Assembly (NCBI GenBank): GCA_051000815.1
Contig: JBPCNX010000024.1
Location: forward strand, 1-64,000
Origin: PSRF01 sp051000815
GTDB lineage: Bacteria; Acidobacteriota; Blastocatellia; Pyrinomonadales; Pyrinomonadaceae
Length of the DNA stretch: 64,000 nucleotides
Direction of reading: 5' to 3'
This document shows positions 60,274-64,000 of this stretch, in pieces. Position 1 is the stretch's first letter, and every line of letters begins with the position of its first letter. A model generated the notes under the pieces. It searched no databases. It was not told where the DNA came from and saw nothing but the letters and a program-made list of their open reading frames with translations. Made by a program: the position numbers and the translations under genes.

Positions 60274-60299
60274 GGAAAGGCCGGTGGTGAGTATACAGG

Positions 60300-60628
60300 T
60301 TAGAAGTGCGGAGTGCGGAGTGCGGAGTGCGGAGTGCGGAGTGCGGAGTGCGAAGTGCGGAGTGCGAAGTGCGGAGTGCGAAGTGCGGAGTGCGAAGTGC
60401 GGAGTGCGGAGTGCGGAGTTTCGAAGTTCGGGTGCTGAAGGTCCAAAGTCCCAAGTCCAAGGTCCAAGGTCCAAAGTCGGAAGCCAAACCAGACATTGCA
60501 CGTTGGACTTCGGACATTAGACGATCAGCACTCATCCACGTTTCCAGAACTCCGCACCCCGCACTCCGCACTCCGCACCCCGAACTCCGCACTTCGCACT
60601 TCGCACTCCGAACCTCGAAACCTCGCAC
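60300..60628. repeat. Nested heptamer foldback (AGTGCGG outer, GTCCAAG inner)
   Basis: Outer arms: a long run of GAGTGCGG/GAGTGCGA (60304-60420) and CTCCGCA/CTTCGCA words (60548-60615). Inner arms: AAGGTCCAAAGTCCCAAGTCC (60438-60477) against GTTGGACTTCGGACATTAGAC (60501-60521), a different unit. The centre is a 20-base unique loop. It lies between the lipid kinase and the acyltransferase, both on the minus strand. The repeat units give long fake reading frames on both strands. Confidence 0.93.
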
Positions 60629-60630
60629 TA

Positions 60631-61560
60631 TTATTTGGCTGCTTCCTGTAACGCTCGATCCTGCTCACCAAGTTCGGCGATTTTTGCCATCACGTGATCG
60701 GCGATCTCTTTGTAGGTGCGCACATGATCTCGCTTCGCTAAGAACTCCGAGAAATCGATCTGCTGCCCAAAATGAATGCGGATCTTTTGGCCCCCCGTCC
60801 AGTTGCCCAGCACCTGTTTGGTCAGGTCGTTACCGAGACCAGCTATGAAAACCGGTATCACTTGCGGTGCTGCGTCCTTGATTATTTTACCCACCCCCGG
60901 CTGCGGTCGCAGGTATGAATAAGGATTCCAACTCCTATTGCGAGTGCCCTCAGGATGGAAACCGATTACATTCCCGGCCCCTGTCCGACACAACTCCGTC
61001 AGCAGCCGAAACGAATATTTATCAAACGGACGCTTCTCGGGAAGCGGTTTATCCCCGCTCGCAAAAAATGGGGGATACATCGACCACCAACCCATAACTA
61101 GATTTACAAAGAGCCCTGGCAGTCCTTGATAAAAGAAACGGCCGCGAACTGGAAAAAACAGCTGCTTGCGCCAGGAAGTGTTGCGGAAAAGCACAGTCGA
61201 AACTGTGTACATATCGAAAAATGAGCGATGGTTAGCGACAATCAGGATTGGCCTGGTGCGAGATGAGGCCTCGATATGTTCGAGTCCGTAAACTTGCATC
61301 AGATTGTAGGTGGACAGATGAATCCAGCCGGCCCCGAGGGTTCGTTGGCAAGCGGTCCAGAAACGCTTCCACCCGCCCGTGTTCATACGACGCACCAGAC
61401 GGAATGCGAACCGTTCAAACCGGCTTAGGACCGCAAATTCATCTGGTGAGGGTTCAAGTGCTGATCCAAAGTCCAATGTCCAACGTCCAACGTCTGTCTT
61501 TTTCAGGTCCGCATTGTCCTTAGAGGGTGAGTTAGATTCGGAACTTTGGACATTGGACAT
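60631..61560 (-). CDS. PlsC-type 1-acylglycerol-3-phosphate acyltransferase
   Basis: A 309-residue LPLAT-family enzyme. Catalytic motif I NHRSFFD (about 108-114) and motif III FHPEGTRNRSW (about 200) are intact. Transfers an acyl chain to lysophosphatidic acid or a related glycerolipid. The first 33 residues (to FGS) are encoded by GTCCAA-type repeats, so the true start may be further in; the next ATG (61386, at RRMNTGG) precedes the core. No clear ribosome site helps choose. A lipid kinase is next on the same strand. Together they could supply phosphatidic acid. Confidence 0.9.
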   Translation of the reverse strand: MSNVQSSESNSPSKDNADLKKTDVGRWTLDFGSALEPSPDEFAVLSRFERFAFRLVRRMNTGGWKRFWTACQRTLGAGWIHLSTYNLMQVYGLEHIEASSRTRPILIVANHRSFFDMYTVSTVLFRNTSWRKQLFFPVRGRFFYQGLPGLFVNLVMGWWSMYPPFFASGDKPLPEKRPFDKYSFRLLTELCRTGAGNVIGFHPEGTRNRSWNPYSYLRPQPGVGKIIKDAAPQVIPVFIAGLGNDLTKQVLGNWTGGQKIRIHFGQQIDFSEFLAKRDHVRTYKEIADHVMAKIAELGEQDRALQEAAK

Positions 61561-61566
61561 TGGACT
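61461..61566. repeat. Heptamer foldback, GTCCAAT/GTCCAAC unit
   Basis: Left arm GTCCAATGTCCAACGTCC (61471-61494), right arm ACTTTGGACATTGGACATTGG (61543-61563), with a 45-base centre that also contains GTCCGCATTGTCC. It overlaps the 5' end of the acyltransferase reading frame and gives its first codons. Same unit family as the inner arms of the 60300-60628 element. Confidence 0.9.
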
Positions 61567-61579
61567 TTAAACGATTGTC

Positions 61580-64000
61580 TTATTCTATGGAGAAGTATTT
61601 CGCTTCCGGGTGATGGACGATGATTGCAGAAGTTGATTGCTCCGGGTCGAGCTGAAATTCCTCCGTCAATTCAACACCGATACGCGCCGGATCGAGGAGC
61701 TCAAATAGTTTGGTCTGATCTTCCAGATCCGGACAGGCGGGATAACCAAAACTAAAACGCGAACCCTGATAGGCCTGGTGAAACAACTTGCTAACTTCGG
61801 ACGCGTCTGAGCCGGCTATTCCGAGCTCCTCACGGACCCGCTTATGCCACAGCTCTGCGAGTGCTTCCGCGCTTTCTACACTTAGCCCGTGAAAATAGAG
61901 GTATTCAGCGTAGTTGTCGGATTTGAATAATTCTTGCGAGTATTCAGTAGCACGCTTTCCCACGGTGACGAGGTGGAATGCAACAACATCCATCCGCCCT
62001 GAGTCCCTGGCAGCGAAGTAATCCGAGAGACAGAGATGCTTACCCGCCGGCTGGCGCGGAAAAGTGAAACGCAGGCGCTCGGTCTTCTCATCATCCTGAT
62101 AAATGATCAAATCATTTCCCGCTGAATGGCAGGGGAAATAGCCATAAACGACGCGCGACGTCAGAAGTTGCTCGCGTTTTGAGCGCTCCTTCATTTCTTC
62201 ATAAATCGGTCGAACAGTTTCTCGCACGAACGCTTGATATTCCTCAGGCGGCCTTGAGCCTTGTTTGAATTGCCACTGGCCTTTGAAGAGCGCCGTTTCA
62301 TTCGCGAAGGCGAAAACGTCATCAAGAGAAATATTCTCAACCACCCGGGAGCCATAAAAAGGTGCGCGAGGTATGGTTACGTCGGTGCGAACATCAGAAC
62401 GTGTGGTGTGCGTAGTATCGCCGGAACCTCTAGTCGTCGCTCTTGGCTTCGCTGCTTTACGGATACCAAGCTTAGCCTCCTCACCTACGAGGTCTTCCAC
62501 ATCTTCAGTTTCAGAACCAGCGGCCGATCCGGAATCTGAAATTGCACTTGCCGCGGCGGCTTGAGCAGCGCCGCCGTTGCTCATAAGTTTGTCCATCGTA
62601 TGCAGGCCGGCAAAAGCATCGCGCGCGTAGAAAAGCTGGCCTTTGTAGAGCGGCTTCAAATCCTCGTCGACGTAACGGCGATTCAGTGCAGCGCCGCCAA
62701 GAACAACCGGCACATTGATTCCCCGCTCATTCATCAACTCCAGGTTCTCTTTCATGATGAGCGTCGACTTGACGAGCAAGCCGCTCATTCCGATGGCATC
62801 AGCCTTATGTTCCTCATAAGACTGAAGAATGTTTTCGATCGCTTGCTTGATACCGAGGTTCACAACTTTGTAACCGTTATTTGTCAGAATGATGTCCACT
62901 AGATTCTTGCCAATGTCGTGAACATCGCCTTTAACGGTCGCCAGCACCATTGTTCCTTTTGCAGTAGCACCACCCTTCTTTTCCATGAAGGGCTCGAGGA
63001 AGCGCACCGCTGCCTTCATTGCCTCCGCAGATTGGAGCACGAACGGTAACTGCATCTGCCCGCTGCCAAAGAGATCGCCGACCACTTTCATTCCATCGAG
63101 TAAGATATCGTTAATGATGTCCAACGCGGGATGGGTTTCGAGGGCCGTCTTCAATTCATCTTCCAGGCCAATCTTCTCGCCATCAATAATGTGATTTTTT
63201 AGCCGCTCTTCGACAGTCGCTCCTTTGCTGGCTTTCTCCGAACTCTTCGCTTTCACGCCCTCAAAGAGTTTTGTGAATTCGAGCAGCGGATCGTAGGTGC
63301 AAACCTCTCCGTCAAACCGGCGCTGGTCGTAGATCAACTCACGCGCCACTTTGAGTTCCTGTTCGCCGATTCGATTGAGCGGCTCAATCTTGCTGGCGTT
63401 GACTATCGCAGCATCAAGACCTGCTTCCACGGCGTCATGTAAGAACACGGAGTTGAGGACGACGCGTGAGGCAGGATTGAGACCAAACGAGATGTTCGAG
63501 ACGCCAAGGATGGTAAAGCAGCCGGCTAATTCTTGTTTGATGCGGCGGATCCCTTCGATTGTCTCCAGGGCATTGCGGCGATCTTCTTCGATCCCCGTTG
63601 ATATTGGTAATGCGAGCGGATCAAAGAAAATGTCGCTGGCGGGAAGATTCAATTCGCTGGTTGCCTGCTCGTAAGCGCGTTTCGCGATAGCGAACTTTCC
63701 ATCTGCCGTGCGTGCCATCCCTTCTTCGTCAATCGTGCCGACCACAACGCTCGCGCCATAGCGCTTCGCAAGATCGATCACCTTCGTGAACCGCGGCACA
63801 CCGTCCTCGTAGTTCGTGGAATTGAGAATGCTCTTACCACCAGCATGTTGCAGACCCGCTTCCATCTTCTCCCACTCCGTGGAGTCGAACATCAAGGGCA
63901 GCTTGATGTTCGTTACCAGGCGTGATGCCAGCTCGTGCATGTCACTCTCGCCATTGCGGCCGACGAAATCGACGTTTACATCCAGCACGTGCGCGCCCTC
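61580..64000 (-). CDS. metH: Cobalamin-dependent methionine synthase, C-terminal part (open at window edge)
   Basis: 807 residues are visible. The frame runs off the right end, so the homocysteine-binding part lies outside. In order: the pterin-binding domain (DVNVDFVGRNGESDM, then ILNSTNYEDG), the cobalamin domain with DVHDIGKNLVDIILTNNGYKVVNLG (about 362-386; D-x-H-x-x-G base-off signature) and SGLLVKSTLIMKENL, a Ser/Ala/Thr-rich linker, and the activation domain with KHLCLSDYF and RFSFGYPACPDLEDQTKLF (RxxxGY, SAM binding). All conserved residues look intact. It makes methionine and tetrahydrofolate from homocysteine and methyltetrahydrofolate. The ORF start at 63988 is only an internal GTG. 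It shares one-carbon metabolism with the gcv operon. Confidence 0.96.
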   Translation of the reverse strand, partial: EGAHVLDVNVDFVGRNGESDMHELASRLVTNIKLPLMFDSTEWEKMEAGLQHAGGKSILNSTNYEDGVPRFTKVIDLAKRYGASVVVGTIDEEGMARTADGKFAIAKRAYEQATSELNLPASDIFFDPLALPISTGIEEDRRNALETIEGIRRIKQELAGCFTILGVSNISFGLNPASRVVLNSVFLHDAVEAGLDAAIVNASKIEPLNRIGEQELKVARELIYDQRRFDGEVCTYDPLLEFTKLFEGVKAKSSEKASKGATVEERLKNHIIDGEKIGLEDELKTALETHPALDIINDILLDGMKVVGDLFGSGQMQLPFVLQSAEAMKAAVRFLEPFMEKKGGATAKGTMVLATVKGDVHDIGKNLVDIILTNNGYKVVNLGIKQAIENILQSYEEHKADAIGMSGLLVKSTLIMKENLELMNERGINVPVVLGGAALNRRYVDEDLKPLYKGQLFYARDAFAGLHTMDKLMSNGGAAQAAAASAISDSGSAAGSETEDVEDLVGEEAKLGIRKAAKPRATTRGSGDTTHTTRSDVRTDVTIPRAPFYGSRVVENISLDDVFAFANETALFKGQWQFKQGSRPPEEYQAFVRETVRPIYEEMKERSKREQLLTSRVVYGYFPCHSAGNDLIIYQDDEKTERLRFTFPRQPAGKHLCLSDYFAARDSGRMDVVAFHLVTVGKRATEYSQELFKSDNYAEYLYFHGLSVESAEALAELWHKRVREELGIAGSDASEVSKLFHQAYQGSRFSFGYPACPDLEDQTKLFELLDPARIGVELTEEFQLDPEQSTSAIIVHHPEAKYFSIE

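Noticed and set aside
60218..60848. Long frames on both strands through the GTGCGG arrays
   Set aside because: The translations are repeats of the 7-mer; they carry no non-repeat protein domain.

Overview
The window looks like chromosomal DNA of a Gram-negative soil bacterium, most likely an Acidobacteriota of the class Blastocatellia (Pyrinomonas-like). This rests on gene content, not on an rRNA: an LPS heptosyltransferase I-like enzyme, split glycine dehydrogenase subunits (GcvPA/GcvPB), a UPF0182 protein, a CocE hydrolase, ECF sigma/anti-sigma pairs, and a giant reductase/ligase/ACP/acyltransferase protein with the domain order of the myxobacterial ether-lipid enzyme ElbD. No rRNA, tRNA, transposase or CRISPR array was found.

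Layout. 1-1.5 kb: two cassette-like genes with attC-like sites, resembling a piece of an integron cassette array. 1.8-6.3 kb: a frameshifted CocE/NonD hydrolase, a DUF1648-type membrane gene between two copies of a 170-bp palindromic repeat, and an exported dienelactone hydrolase. 6.4-9.8 kb: an ECF sigma, zinc-motif anti-sigma and PDZ pseudo-protease operon. 9.8-15.7 kb: a LolA-like exported protein, an ATP-grasp enzyme with a clear terminator, and TPR and membrane proteins. 15.9-17.8 kb: a second ECF sigma/anti-sigma pair split by a 400-bp foldback element. 18.0-22.6 kb: gcvT-gcvH-gcvPA-gcvPB. 23.3-24.9 kb: an FHA-TM-trypsin protein. 25.1-32.0 kb: a tightly coupled three-gene operon (unknown exported protein, alkaline-phosphatase-fold enzyme, and a fusion of an LPG-synthase-type membrane domain to a MacB/FtsX permease). 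32-40 kb: dodecin, a small lipoprotein, DUF1697, two glycosyltransferases, GNAT, DinB, small membrane proteins and an Xaa-Pro peptidase. 40.6-45.3 kb: a Ser/Thr kinase and UPF0182. 45.4-46.5 kb: three DsrE-fold genes of clearly higher GC. 46.9-55.0 kb: a HAD phosphatase, a LarA-like protein, the ElbD-like megaenzyme and an SDR. 55.2-64 kb: an M49-like peptidase, a ferritin/PilZ/peroxiredoxin operon, a diacylglycerol kinase-like enzyme, a PlsC acyltransferase and the C-terminal part of MetH (open at the window edge).

Two themes cut across the genes. First, intergenic spaces repeatedly hold foldback elements made of degenerate 7-bp tandem repeats, in several unrelated unit families, sometimes nested one family inside another. 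They reach into coding termini and in one case separate a sigma gene from its anti-sigma. Second, lipid and envelope genes are frequent (ElbD-like cluster, lipid kinase, PlsC, LPS glycosyltransferases, LPG-TM fusion), alongside two ECF envelope-stress-type switches whose own upstream regions carry GGAAC-type -35 motifs. Two frameshifts, in the CocE gene and in a small membrane gene, are both repaired by adding one G to a short G run, so sequencing error is possible.
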